Shown here: positions 1 to 8,085 of the stretch, in pieces
Layout of the letters: every line of letters starts with the position of its first letter
How positions within the stretch are numbered: position 1 is the first letter of the stretch
From: Prorocentrum cordatum
Lineage: Eukaryota > Sar > Dinophyceae > Prorocentrales > Prorocentraceae
Direction of reading: 5' to 3'
Assembly: GCA_963575745.1 (NCBI GenBank)
Contig: CAUYUJ010014760.1
Coordinates: forward strand, 367,501-431,500
DNA: 64,000 bases
The notes under the pieces: generated by a model
Seen by the model: only the letters and a program-made list of their open reading frames with translations
Database searches by the model: none
Told to the model about the DNA's origin: nothing
Translations under genes and position numbers: made by a program

Positions 1-73
1 GAAAATCAGCGCCATGGTAAGGGATGGGAGGGAGGGGTAGGACGTCAGATATGACGCGCGCGCACCTAGCTTG

Positions 74-118
74 CCTCCTCCTCCTCCCCCTCCTCCTCCT
101 CCTCCTCCTCCTCCTCGT
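74..118. repeat. (TCC)n microsatellite
   Basis: Pure pyrimidine triplet run with one interruption near 87-90. No coding signal. Confidence 0.9.
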
Positions 119-1454
119 CCTCTCCCCCCATCCTTGATTCCTTTTCCGTCTAAACAAACCAGCCCTGTAGGGCGTGAGTGGTTTACTCCACCGGTCCAGG
201 GCTCAGGATGGGCCTTGGTCAGGGGCGGTGGATCTGCATGAGGCATGTTCGTGTCGTGAGACGTGTCTGCCTTGACTTCTGACACCGCGTGGATCCTTCA
301 ACCTTGAACGATCGCGGCCTGCCGATAGCACGGACCGTTCGATGCCGGCCGATTCAGGGAACTGGCGGCGTTCAACCTTGAACGTCCGCGCAGGGGTCGC
401 GAGCCGCCGCCTGCGCCGCCGCCGCCGCCGACGAGGCGCGAGGCCGCCAGCAAGACGACGACGACGCCGACGCCGTCGACGCCGCGACTGCGCCTTCACG
501 ACGCGCTGCTCCGCCACCGCCGCCAGGCGCCGCTGGGGCCGCCGGACGGCTGGCGCCGGCGGCGCCACCGCCGCGCCGCCGCGCCCCTCGGGGCTGCGCG
601 GCTCCGGCGTCGTCGGCGGCGTCGACGCTCCTGGACTGCGCGACTCGGGCGTCGGCATGGACGTGGACGCCGCAGCACTGCGCACCGGGTCGCGCGGAGA
701 GGAGCAGCACACGGAGAGGGCGAAACTAGTGCAGCAGCCATCAGTGGCAGCAACTGGTGGGTCCCCCCTAAAGGACAGCAAGTGACCCCCAGAAACGGTA
801 CATCGCCACCCCGCCTGACCTCGATGTGCTGAGAGGGGCCCAATCCATCGAGGGGAAGGAGTGCTATGTTGGCCGGCTTTTTGAGATGTCGGAGCCCCCC
901 GCCCCAGAGCCAAAGTCCACCCCGCCTCACCCCACAGGTTCGGAGATCGAGGATGAGGACAACAAGGAGCAGCAAAGAGAGGAGGGGATGCGGGGGTGGA
1001 TGGAGAAATGGAAATTGAAGGGAGGACGGATAATGAATGTGTTGTTTCATGGCGTCCTGCACCGTCAGAAGCCACCCATCTTGTCACAAACGTATAAAAG
1101 TGGCATCTCAAGTTCAAAAGATCATCATACAAGAAGAGCATGCGCGCAACGCAGGCCCTGGGCAAATGCTCAAGATCTGAAGGACTTGTGGCACTAAGGA
1201 AGCTACGACGCAAACTGCCAAGCAACCCCGTCAAAGATGCATCTGACGGACGGAGCGTGATCCACCACCAGGGTGGGCCTCAAAAACAGGGGGGTCTCAG
1301 AAGCTGGGGATCCCCCACAAACCCAATCCCCGTCGAACCTCCCCGAAATGAAAATAAGGCCCGAGACCCTCCTGGACCAACAAAAATAGTGGCAGGATCT
1401 AAGGGCCCCCCACCCCACCCTGGAACCCTACTCTGGACCCCCCCCCCACGGAGC
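119..1454. other. GC-rich sequence without a supported gene
   Basis: No protein family is recognisable on either strand. An Arg-rich frame (342-785, plus) is open only because the DNA is CGN-rich, and its complement is equally open. The 14-mer GTTCAACCTTGAAC, a perfect inverted repeat with a CC centre, occurs in nearly the same form at 297-310 and 371-384. 1080-1340 is less GC-biased but shows nothing recognisable. Confidence 0.6.
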
Positions 1455-3129
1455 ACGGCGGCAAATGACGAAGACGACGACGACGAAGATGCTCGGCGAC
1501 GGACGACGACGACGACGACGATGCACGACGACGACGACGACGACGACGGGGAAGACGACGACGAAAGCAACGACGACGGCGACCACCACGAAATCGACGA
1601 CGACGACGACGACGACAGACGGCGACGGACGACGACGACGACGACGACCGAGGTCGACGGACGACGATGACGACGACGACGACGACAGACGACAGACGAC
1701 AGACGACGACGACGACGACGACGAAAACGACGACAACAACGACGACGACGACGCCAACCGCGACGACGACGACGACAGACAACAACGACGCCGACGAGAA
1801 CGACGACGACGACGACGGCGACAACGACTACAAAGACGACGACGACGACGACAGTAACGACGAAAGCGACCACGACGACGACGACGGACACCAACAACGA
1901 CGACGACGGTCATTATCCGACGACGACGACTATGACGGCGACGACGAGGACGACGTCTGTCGTACTCGTCGTCGCCGTCATCGTCGCCGATGCAACCACG
2001 GACAAGACCGAAATCACAATTAGGTCGCATGCACCACGGGCCAGGGCCAGACCCCACATCGGTCACGTCCACCACCGCCGCCGCCGTCGACGCCACCTCC
2101 ATCGCAATCGTCGTCGGCGTCATCGTCGTTGTCGTGGTCACCGTCGTCGTCGTTGTCGTCGTCGTCGATGTCGCCATCATGGGCCAGGCCGGAATCCCCA
2201 CCACGGGCCAGGAGACCCCAATTATATCGCGTCCACTACCGCCGCTCGCTGCCGCCGTTCTTCACCGCCGTCGCCGTCGCCGTCGCCGTCGTCGTCGTCG
2301 CCGTCGCCACCGCGGGACAGACCTGAATCCCGAGTAGGCCACAAGCACCACAGGCCAGAGCCAAACCCGAAATAGGCCACGTCCCACCAGCGTCGCCGTC
2401 GCCGCCGCCACCGACGTCGCCTCCATTGTCGCTGTCGCCTCCATTGTCGCTGTCGGTGTCGGTGTCGGTGTCACTGTAGTCTGTAGTCATCGTCGTCGTC
2501 CTCGTCGTCGTCGTCGTCGTCCTTGTTGTCGTCGTCATGGCATCCGTCGTCGTCGTCGTCGTTGTCGTCGTTGTCGTCGTCGCCACTGCAGGCGAGACAA
2601 GAATCCCACCAGAACCCAATTAGGTCACATCTACCAGCCTCTTCCGCCGCCGCCGTCGTCGCCGTCGCTGTCGCTGTCGTCGTCGCCGCCGTCGTGGTCG
2701 GCGTCGTCGTCGTCGTCGTCGACGTGGTCGCCGTCGTCGCAGCCGCCGCCGCCGTCGCCGTCGTCGCCTTCTAATTTCTTGCTGTCGCCGCCACTGTCGT
2801 CACCGTCGTCGCCGTCGCCCTTGTCGTCGTCGCCGCCGTCATCGTCGTAGGAGGTCGTGGTCGCCGTCGTCGTTACCACCACGGGCCAGACGATAGTCCC
2901 AGTTACTTCATCCACCACGGGCCAAAGGCAGACCCCAATTAGGTCACATCACCGCCGTCGTCGCCGTCGTCGTCGCCGTCGTCTTCGTCATGGTCGCTGT
3001 CGCCGTCGTCGTCGCCAGCTGACCCGCCCAAACCGAAACGAACTGACCTGCCCCAGCCCCACCCGAGCAGACCCGACCTGACACGAACCGACCCGACCAA
3101 CCGCCCGTCGTCGTCGTCGTCGTGGTTGT

Positions 3130-3163
<34 letters not shown>

Positions 3164-3378
3164 CGCGTCCGTCGTCCGTCGTCCGTCGTCCGTCGTCCGT
3201 CGTCCGGCGTCGTCGTCGCTCGATGGTCGTCCGTCGTCAGTCGTCAGTCATCGGTCGTCTGTCGTCGGTCGTCGGTCGTTGGTCGTCAGTCGTTGGTCGT
3301 CGGTCGTCGGTCGTCGGTCGGCGGTCGTCGGTCGTCGGTCGTCGTCGTCGTTGCCGCCGTCGTCGCCGCAGCCGCCGC

Positions 3379-3410
<32 letters not shown>

Positions 3411-3434
3411 CCGTCGTCGCCGTCGCCTGTCGCA

Positions 3435-3470
<36 letters not shown>

Positions 3471-3490
3471 ATGGTCGTCGCCGTCGTCGT
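1455..3490. repeat. (GAC)n then (GTC)n compound microsatellite with embedded spacer modules
   Basis: 1455-1970 is dominated by GAC/GACGAC on the plus strand. From about 2070 to 3480 the plus strand reads GTC/GTCGCC, the complement, so the whole block is a quasi-palindrome of triplets. Spacer modules of 40-75 bp with a common consensus (CACCACGGGCCAG, then CAGACCCCAATTAGGTCACATC-like, split here as CAGACCCCAATT and AGGTCACATC) recur near 2010-2080, 2178-2240, 2314-2390, 2588-2635 and 2877-2950. The long reading frames here (poly-D/T/R/V) are a property of the repeat, not genes. Confidence 0.85.
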
Positions 3491-3991
3491 CTGTCACCTT
3501 GCTCCAGGGAGTGTGTCCTGGAACCCCTCCTATAATTTTCCTGGGGGGGTGTCCTGGAACACCCCCATCGCACACTTGTTTTGGAGGTGGGGGTTCGTTG
3601 AAGCACCCCTTCCCCCTTCGCTGGCAGCGTCAGAAAGCGCTCTTTCATCTGACGAGAAGCCGAACTTGGTCAGTACGCGATGCATGGACAAACAACTACG
3701 GCAAACAACCACGGTCTGGTCAAGAACTTGCCCAGTGAGCGTGCCACAAAACGCGTCAATAAAACGCCAATTGGAAAAATAGTGCAATAAGGTAAGCGGC
3801 ACGATGAACGGAAACAGAAAAACCAGCGATGGTATTGCCACGAGCACCAATCTACCCACAAGAAACACATTCGGCGAGGATGATCAACAAGTGTCCCTGC
3901 GACAACATCGATCACCCAAACATGTCAAACATCCCGTTGCAGACGCCACCATGAGTCATGGCTTGCAGAAACGTAAAAGGGTAGACGTACG
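3491..3991. other. Left flank of the Copia element, no gene seen
   Basis: Ordinary-complexity sequence. A short duplicated motif, GTGTCCTGGAAC, occurs at about 3512 and 3550 with C-rich/G-rich inverted segments around it. No protein family is recognised. Confidence 0.5.
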
Positions 3992-3996
3992 TATTG
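3992..3996. repeat. Left target-site duplication TATTG
   Basis: TATTG lies immediately before the first TG of the left LTR and is repeated exactly at 22018-22022, immediately after the last CA of the right LTR. Five bp is the usual Copia duplication length. Confidence 0.92.
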
Positions 3997-4164
3997 TGAA
4001 GAAATCCCCCTCCGTCGGACTAGCTGTGGATAGGTATGTAGGTAGATGGATGTAGTAGTGCAGCATAGCAGTAGATAGCAGTAGAATGCAGGAGAGAGCA
4101 GGGTAGTGTTGCATTGATTCATTGCTTATCTTCCACAGCCCCTTTCGGCGAAAAAGCATTTTCA
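3997..4164 (+). repeat. Left LTR (168 bp)
   Basis: Begins TG and ends CA. Identical to the right LTR except for a 2-bp GA deletion in GGAGAGAGCAGGG. It contains TAGGTATGTAGGTAGATGGATG-type tetranucleotide runs (here split: TAGGTATGTAGG, TAGATGGATG) and three GCAGTAGATA/GCAGTAGAAT-like units. No promoter element can be named with confidence. Confidence 0.95.
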
Positions 4165-4180
4165 TGGTAGCGCGAGTGTA
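4165..4180 (+). other. Primer-binding site
   Basis: TGGTAGCGCGAGTG directly abuts the LTR's terminal CA. The TGG start pairs with a tRNA 3' CCA end, as expected for minus-strand priming. Which tRNA is used cannot be decided without dinoflagellate tRNA sequences. Confidence 0.7.
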
Positions 4181-4213
4181 GGCGGCTCGCACGCGCCTGG
4201 CGGCGCGCGATGA

Positions 4214-4993
4214 ATGCCTAGCAAGAGAGGCACCAGAGGAGCCTCCCGACGCCGCGACCGCGAGGTGCGCGGCCACCACCGCCGCTCGCTGGGCGGCGCA
4301 CCTGGGCTTCGGCTGGCTGCGGGTAGCTCCGCGCCGAGCCGTGGTCCGGAGAGGGAGGAGCCGGCGGCGGAAGCGGGCAGCCCCGCTCCGCGCCCAATGC
4401 TCCTCAAGGCACGGTCGAAGGCCGCGGGTAGACCCGCGCCTTCCCGTGAGCAGGCCGGGCACTGCGGCCCGGAAGAGCCTCCGGCGCAGCGCAGGAGGCG
4501 GCAGCGCAGGAGGCGAGGCAAGGCTGAGGCGGCCGCGGGAGCGCCAGACGACCCGCCAGCCGCACCAGAAGAGAGGAAGAAGGGCTTCCTCGAGGTGAAG
4601 ATCGAGCAAATCTTTCGCCGTAGGCACGTGTCGCCGGGTGGCGTGCGTCCACAAGGAGAAGGAGGGGACGCGCGAAGTCCGTCGGAGGCGGCTGGGCAGC
4701 CGGAGACGGTCGGGAAGCGCGCCAGGGGCAACCAGGAAGCCCCACAGCATCTCCCGGCAGCGGGCAGCTCCGCGCCGAGGGAGGTGAAGCAGGAAAGGGG
4801 CGAGAGCCATGGAGCAGCAACTGCAGCAACTGGCGGCGGAGCTCAGGCAGCTCCGGCAGGAGAACGCGCAGCTGGCAGACACGGTCAGGGTGCAGCAACA
4901 GACGCTGGAGGCGATCCAGCAGCGCCCTGGCGCAGGGTCAGCAGGAGGAGGCGCAGCAGCAGCAGCAGCAGCGGCGGGAGCACTTTCCAATGA
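4214..4993 (+). CDS. Copia leader ORF overlapping gag (259 aa)
   Basis: ATG at 4214 is the first ATG after the primer site. The product is Arg/Ala/Pro-rich and contains four copies of an A-G-S-x-A-P peptide encoded by the dispersed hairpin motif (4316, 4370, 4421, 4758). A more ordinary stretch sits around residues 120-150 (KKGFLEVKIEQIFRRRHVS). It overlaps the gag ATG at 4809 in another frame, so only the part up to about 4800 is likely to matter. It could be an N-terminal gag extension reached by frameshift, an upstream ORF that modulates gag translation, or spurious. The consistent codon phase of the hairpins argues for real coding. No homologous family is recognised. Confidence 0.45.
   Translation: MPSKRGTRGASRRRDREVRGHHRRSLGGAPGLRLAAGSSAPSRGPEREEPAAEAGSPAPRPMLLKARSKAAGRPAPSREQAGHCGPEEPPAQRRRRQRRRRGKAEAAAGAPDDPPAAPEERKKGFLEVKIEQIFRRRHVSPGGVRPQGEGGDARSPSEAAGQPETVGKRARGNQEAPQHLPAAGSSAPREVKQERGESHGAATAATGGGAQAAPAGERAAGRHGQGAATDAGGDPAAPWRRVSRRRRSSSSSSGGSTFQ
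4316..4778 (+). repeat. Copia dispersed hairpin, copies 1-4
   Basis: Four near-identical inverted-repeat units: 4316-4335 (GCTGCGGGTAGCTCCGCGCC), 4370-4394 (GCGGGCAGCCCCGCTCC core), 4421-4440 (GCGGGTAGACCCGCGCC core) and 4758-4778 (GCGGGCAGCTCCGCGCC core). The stem is GCGGG/CCCGC (G-T pairs tolerated) around a 4-nt loop. Confidence 0.75.
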
Positions 4994-6641
4994 GGTCGTG
5001 GAGAGACTCATTCGTGCTCTTGACGAGCAGACGCGCACCTTCGCTGCCAGGAGCCGGCCGAGCCTGGTTGACAGCAAGGGCGTCGGCAGACCAGCTGCTT
5101 TCAACAACGACGAAGCTCGATTCCCAGAGTGGGCCAAGAAGACAGAGGACTATCTTCTTGGAGTCGAGCCGGCCTTGGAACAGGCCCTTGAGTGGGCGCT
5201 CGGCCAGGACGAGGAGATCACAGCACAGCGGGTGCTGGAATCTTTCGGACCAGGGAGCGATCATGTCATAGACGGCGTCGTTGGACTCAACTTGCAGGTG
5301 AAGACGGTCTTGAGCAACCTCACAGAAGGTGAAGGTTGGACCATCGTACAGAACGCTGACAAGAACGGCCTAGAGGCGTGGAGGCGCCTGCACAGACGCT
5401 TCGACTCCCTGACTGGGGGGCGGCGCAGGAGCCTCTTACGAGCCATCCTGGCGCCGACCAGAGTCAAGATGGACGAGCTCGGCTCGGCCTTGCAAACCTG
5501 GGAGGAGATGGTGAGCCGTTACAACAAGAAGTCGTTGAAGCTTGGCGAACCGGCCATTGCTGACGACTTCCTGTGCTCAGCGTTGGAAGCCCTAGTGCCA
5601 GACGATTTGGAGAAGCACCTGCAACTGAACGCATCACGCCTCAAGAAGTACAACGACATGAGGCAAGAGGTGATGACGTACTACGAAACACGCACGGGCA
5701 AGCTGGTCAAGGTGACGCTGAGGGACCGCATGCCGCAGGCAGGAGGTCCAGGTCCAACCCCCATGGACGTTGACGCCGGATCGCTTGCGAAGGGCGGAAA
5801 AGGAAAAGGCAAGGGCAGCGCAGGCAAGGACGCGAAAGGAAGAGGCAAGGGAAAGCAGCAGCACCAGCCGCAGCAGCACCAGCCGCAGCACGGACAGCAG
5901 AAGTTCGAGGGCTACTGCGACAACTGCGGCAAGTACGGCCACAAGAAGAAGGACTGCTGGGCGCCCCCGCAGACAGGAGGAGGAAAAGGAAAGAGCAAGA
6001 AGAGCGGCAAGGGCAGCAGCAGGAAAGGGAAAGGAGCAGGAGCGCTAGACGAAGGAGGAGGAGAGGGAGAGAAGGAGCCAGAAGGAGAACAGGGAAGATT
6101 GGATATGGGTGCCATCGAGATCGCTGCCGTGAGCACGACCGACGGTTCCGAGTATGTCCGTTTCAACCTGGACAGCGGGGCTGCAGCGACGGCCTACCCT
6201 AGGGAGTGGTTCGCGGGTAGCTCCGCACCGATTCCCTCTCCAAATCACTCTGGATACATAACGGCGTCCGGAGAGCGCATCCAGGACTACGGAGGCGTTC
6301 GTCTGCACTGCAAGGACGAGAACGATGCCCGAAGGTGCATCACTGGTAGGAGGAGCGACGTGCGCAAGATATTGGCATCAGCGTCCCAAGTGTGCGAGAA
6401 GGGACGCCAGCTGATATGGTTAAGCGCAGACGGGGGGTACGTGATCCCCAAGGACGGCCGCATCGGGAAGATGCTGCAGAAGGAGCTCGATCGCCTGGTG
6501 AGGCGTTTCGGCGACGACTCGCTCCTGCCAGTGTACCGAGAGAGGGGCGTCTACAACTTCTACATGAAGGTGGAGCGCGCGGAAGACATCGCACCGCTTG
6601 GCCTGTCGCCGGGTTTCCGGCGGCAGGGCCAGTGCCCGTAA
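4809..6641 (+). CDS. gag-pr: Copia Gag-protease (610 aa)
   Basis: Gag packages the element RNA and the aspartic protease matures the polyprotein. The ATG at 4809 opens a Gln/Leu coiled-coil N terminus (residues 1-40). A UBN2-like capsid region follows at about 90-290. After K/G-rich linkers comes a CCHC zinc knuckle, CDNCGKYGHKKKDC, at residues 370-383, then the protease active-site motif LDSGAAAT (Asp near residue 455), then the GVYNFYMKV segment typical of the Copia Gag-pre-integrase junction. The frame ends at TAA 6639-6641, and integrase continues in the -1 frame. One hairpin copy (6211) encodes FAGSSAP inside the protease domain. The domain assignment is secure. The exact capsid boundaries are inferred. 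Confidence 0.9.
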   Translation: MEQQLQQLAAELRQLRQENAQLADTVRVQQQTLEAIQQRPGAGSAGGGAAAAAAAAGALSNEVVERLIRALDEQTRTFAARSRPSLVDSKGVGRPAAFNNDEARFPEWAKKTEDYLLGVEPALEQALEWALGQDEEITAQRVLESFGPGSDHVIDGVVGLNLQVKTVLSNLTEGEGWTIVQNADKNGLEAWRRLHRRFDSLTGGRRRSLLRAILAPTRVKMDELGSALQTWEEMVSRYNKKSLKLGEPAIADDFLCSALEALVPDDLEKHLQLNASRLKKYNDMRQEVMTYYETRTGKLVKVTLRDRMPQAGGPGPTPMDVDAGSLAKGGKGKGKGSAGKDAKGRGKGKQQHQPQQHQPQHGQQKFEGYCDNCGKYGHKKKDCWAPPQTGGGKGKSKKSGKGSSRKGKGAGALDEGGGEGEKEPEGEQGRLDMGAIEIAAVSTTDGSEYVRFNLDSGAAATAYPREWFAGSSAPIPSPNHSGYITASGERIQDYGGVRLHCKDENDARRCITGRRSDVRKILASASQVCEKGRQLIWLSADGGYVIPKDGRIGKMLQKELDRLVRRFGDDSLLPVYRERGVYNFYMKVERAEDIAPLGLSPGFRRQGQCP

Positions 6642-6710
6642 GGCCGTTGGAGGGTGAGCCGGGTGCGGGTGGCTCCGCCCCGGCCCCGGATGCGGGTAGC
6701 CCCGCTCCGG
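6211..6710 (+). repeat. Copia dispersed hairpin, copies 5-7
   Basis: Copies at 6211-6230 (GCGGGTAGCTCCGCACC core), 6661-6683 (GCGGGTGGCTCCGCCCC core) and 6689-6710 (GCGGGTAGCCCCGCTCC core). All are read as A-G-[SG]-[SP]-A-P although gag-protease and integrase are in different genomic frames. Confidence 0.75.
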
Positions 6711-7670
6711 AACCCCCATTGCTTCCAGAAGGCGTTGGGGAGGAAGCACCGGATGTGAAAATCCGGACAGGGCCTCGAGCGCCGAGTGCGCAAGAGGTGG
6801 ATGAGCACTACGGTATGGGACATGCTCAGTTCAGGTCTTGGTGCCGCCACTGCCAGGCAGCACGGGGCATCGGCGAACAGCACCGAGCCCGACAGGAGGA
6901 CCCGGAAACAGCTGATCCTGTTGTGTGCTCTGACTACGGCTACTTGGCCGACGACGGCAGTGAGGACACAGCGTTGCCGATGCTGGTGATAAGGGATCGC
7001 CGTACCAAGGGGTATGCGGCGACGGCAGTGCCCCAGAAGGGAGTGCACCCGTACCCTGTGAAGTTCTTCGCGGGTTACCTGAAGGAGCTCGGTTGGAAGA
7101 GGTACGTGAGCCGGTCAGACGGCGAACGCAGCCTTGTAGCCTTGAAGCAGGCTGCGGCTGACCAGATGCAGGCAGTAGAGACTGTCATGCAGGAGTCTCC
7201 TGTAGGAGACCACGCAGCGAACGGTGAGGCTGAGAACGCGGTCAAGGAGGTGAAACGCATTGTGCGTGCGCAGAAGGAGACGTTCGAGGAGAGGATCGGT
7301 GCGCGGCTACCGCTGCACCATCCGATTTGGACGTGGCTGCCACGACATGCTGCTGCGTGTCTCAGTAGATACCGTATCGGCGAGGACGGGAGGTCCGCCG
7401 AGCAAAGGCGCACAGGAAGGCGCTGGGCGAAGTCGGCGTTGGAATTCGGCGAACGGATTCACGTGAGGCTCGCGCAGGAGGAGCCGCGGAGCGGCATGAC
7501 TCCTAAAATGATAGAGGGGTGGTACGTCGGCCACCAGACGCGGACTGGCAGTCTGCTGGTGATGACCACCAAAGGGGTTTTGCGAGGCAAGACCTACAAT
7601 AAGATGACGGCGGAGGAACGCTGGAAACCCGCTGGGCTAGACCAGGCGCGTGGGACGCCTTGGGAAATGG
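6641..7670 (+). CDS. int: Copia integrase, cut at its 3' end by the nested element
   Basis: The enzyme inserts the element's cDNA into the genome. The zinc-binding region is HYGMGHAQFRSWCRHC (about 6801-6852). The catalytic triad is Asp in CSDYGYL (6932), Asp in RSDGERS (7118) and Glu in NGEAENAVKEV (7226), giving the classic D,D35E spacing. The C-terminal core follows to about 7640. The frame is -1 relative to gag-protease and overlaps it from 6392 to 6641, so expression needs a -1 frameshift or an equivalent step. Two hairpins at 6661 and 6689 sit just before the zinc region and encode GAGGSAP and DAGSPAP. The open frame runs on artefactually into the inserted element to 7843. The true protein should have continued into RT. 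Confidence 0.9.
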
Positions 7671-7828
7671 ATTCTCCCGCTCGCGCGCTAGCGAGCTGTC
7701 TCCGAGCGCGGCCGCGGCGTGCGCGCGCGGGGCGGCCCAAAATGGGCAGGCCCGTCCCGCGCGCTCAAGCCGGGGCGCCGCGCGTCAGACGGTGGAGTCC
7801 GTCTGGTCGCCGATGTCGGCGAGGCAGC
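7671..7828 (-). repeat. 158-bp split direct repeat, outer copy
   Basis: Starts ATTCTCCCGCTCGCGCGC at the Copia junction and ends GAGGCAGC. It matches 7917-8074 at 156 of 158 positions (T/C differences near 7720 and 7757). It contains a strong inner palindrome around CGCGCGCTAGCG. Confidence 0.93.
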
Positions 7829-7862
7829 GCCCGTCAGCCTTAGAGTGGGAGAGGAGGGAGGG

Positions 7863-7917
7863 GGGCAGAGAAGCTGCGGAGACAGCAGGAGCTTGCTCAC
7901 AGAGAATAGAAGAAGCA
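7863..7917 (-). repeat. 55-bp split direct repeat, inner copy
   Basis: Runs from GGGCAGAGAAGC to AGAATAGAAGAAGCA and is repeated at 18113-18167. Its last base is shared with the first base of the inner 158-bp repeat, forming the tail-to-head junction of the element. Confidence 0.93.
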
Positions 7918-8074
7918 TTCTCCCGCTCGCGCGCTAGCGAGCTGTCTCCGAGCGCGGCCGCGGCGCGCGCGCGCGGGGCGGCCCAAAATGGGCAGGCCCG
8001 CCCCGCGCGCTCAAGCCGGGGCGCCGCGCGTCAGACGGTGGAGTCCGTCTGGTCGCCGATGTCGGCGAGGCAGC
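7917..8074 (-). repeat. 158-bp split direct repeat, inner copy
   Basis: Second copy of 7671-7828. It lies 11 bp downstream (minus strand) of the pol stop codon at 8086-8088. Confidence 0.93.
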
Positions 8075-8085
8075 CATACCCGTGC

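Noticed and set aside
1465-2620. Poly-Asp/Thr/Arg and poly-Val/Ser frames in the triplet tract
   Set aside because: They are direct translations of (GAC)n or (GTC)n, open on both strands.
7735-7750. GCCCAAAATGGGC in the 158-bp repeats as a leader relic
   Set aside because: Palindromic core only. The CCGTAG and CTCAAG flanks are absent.
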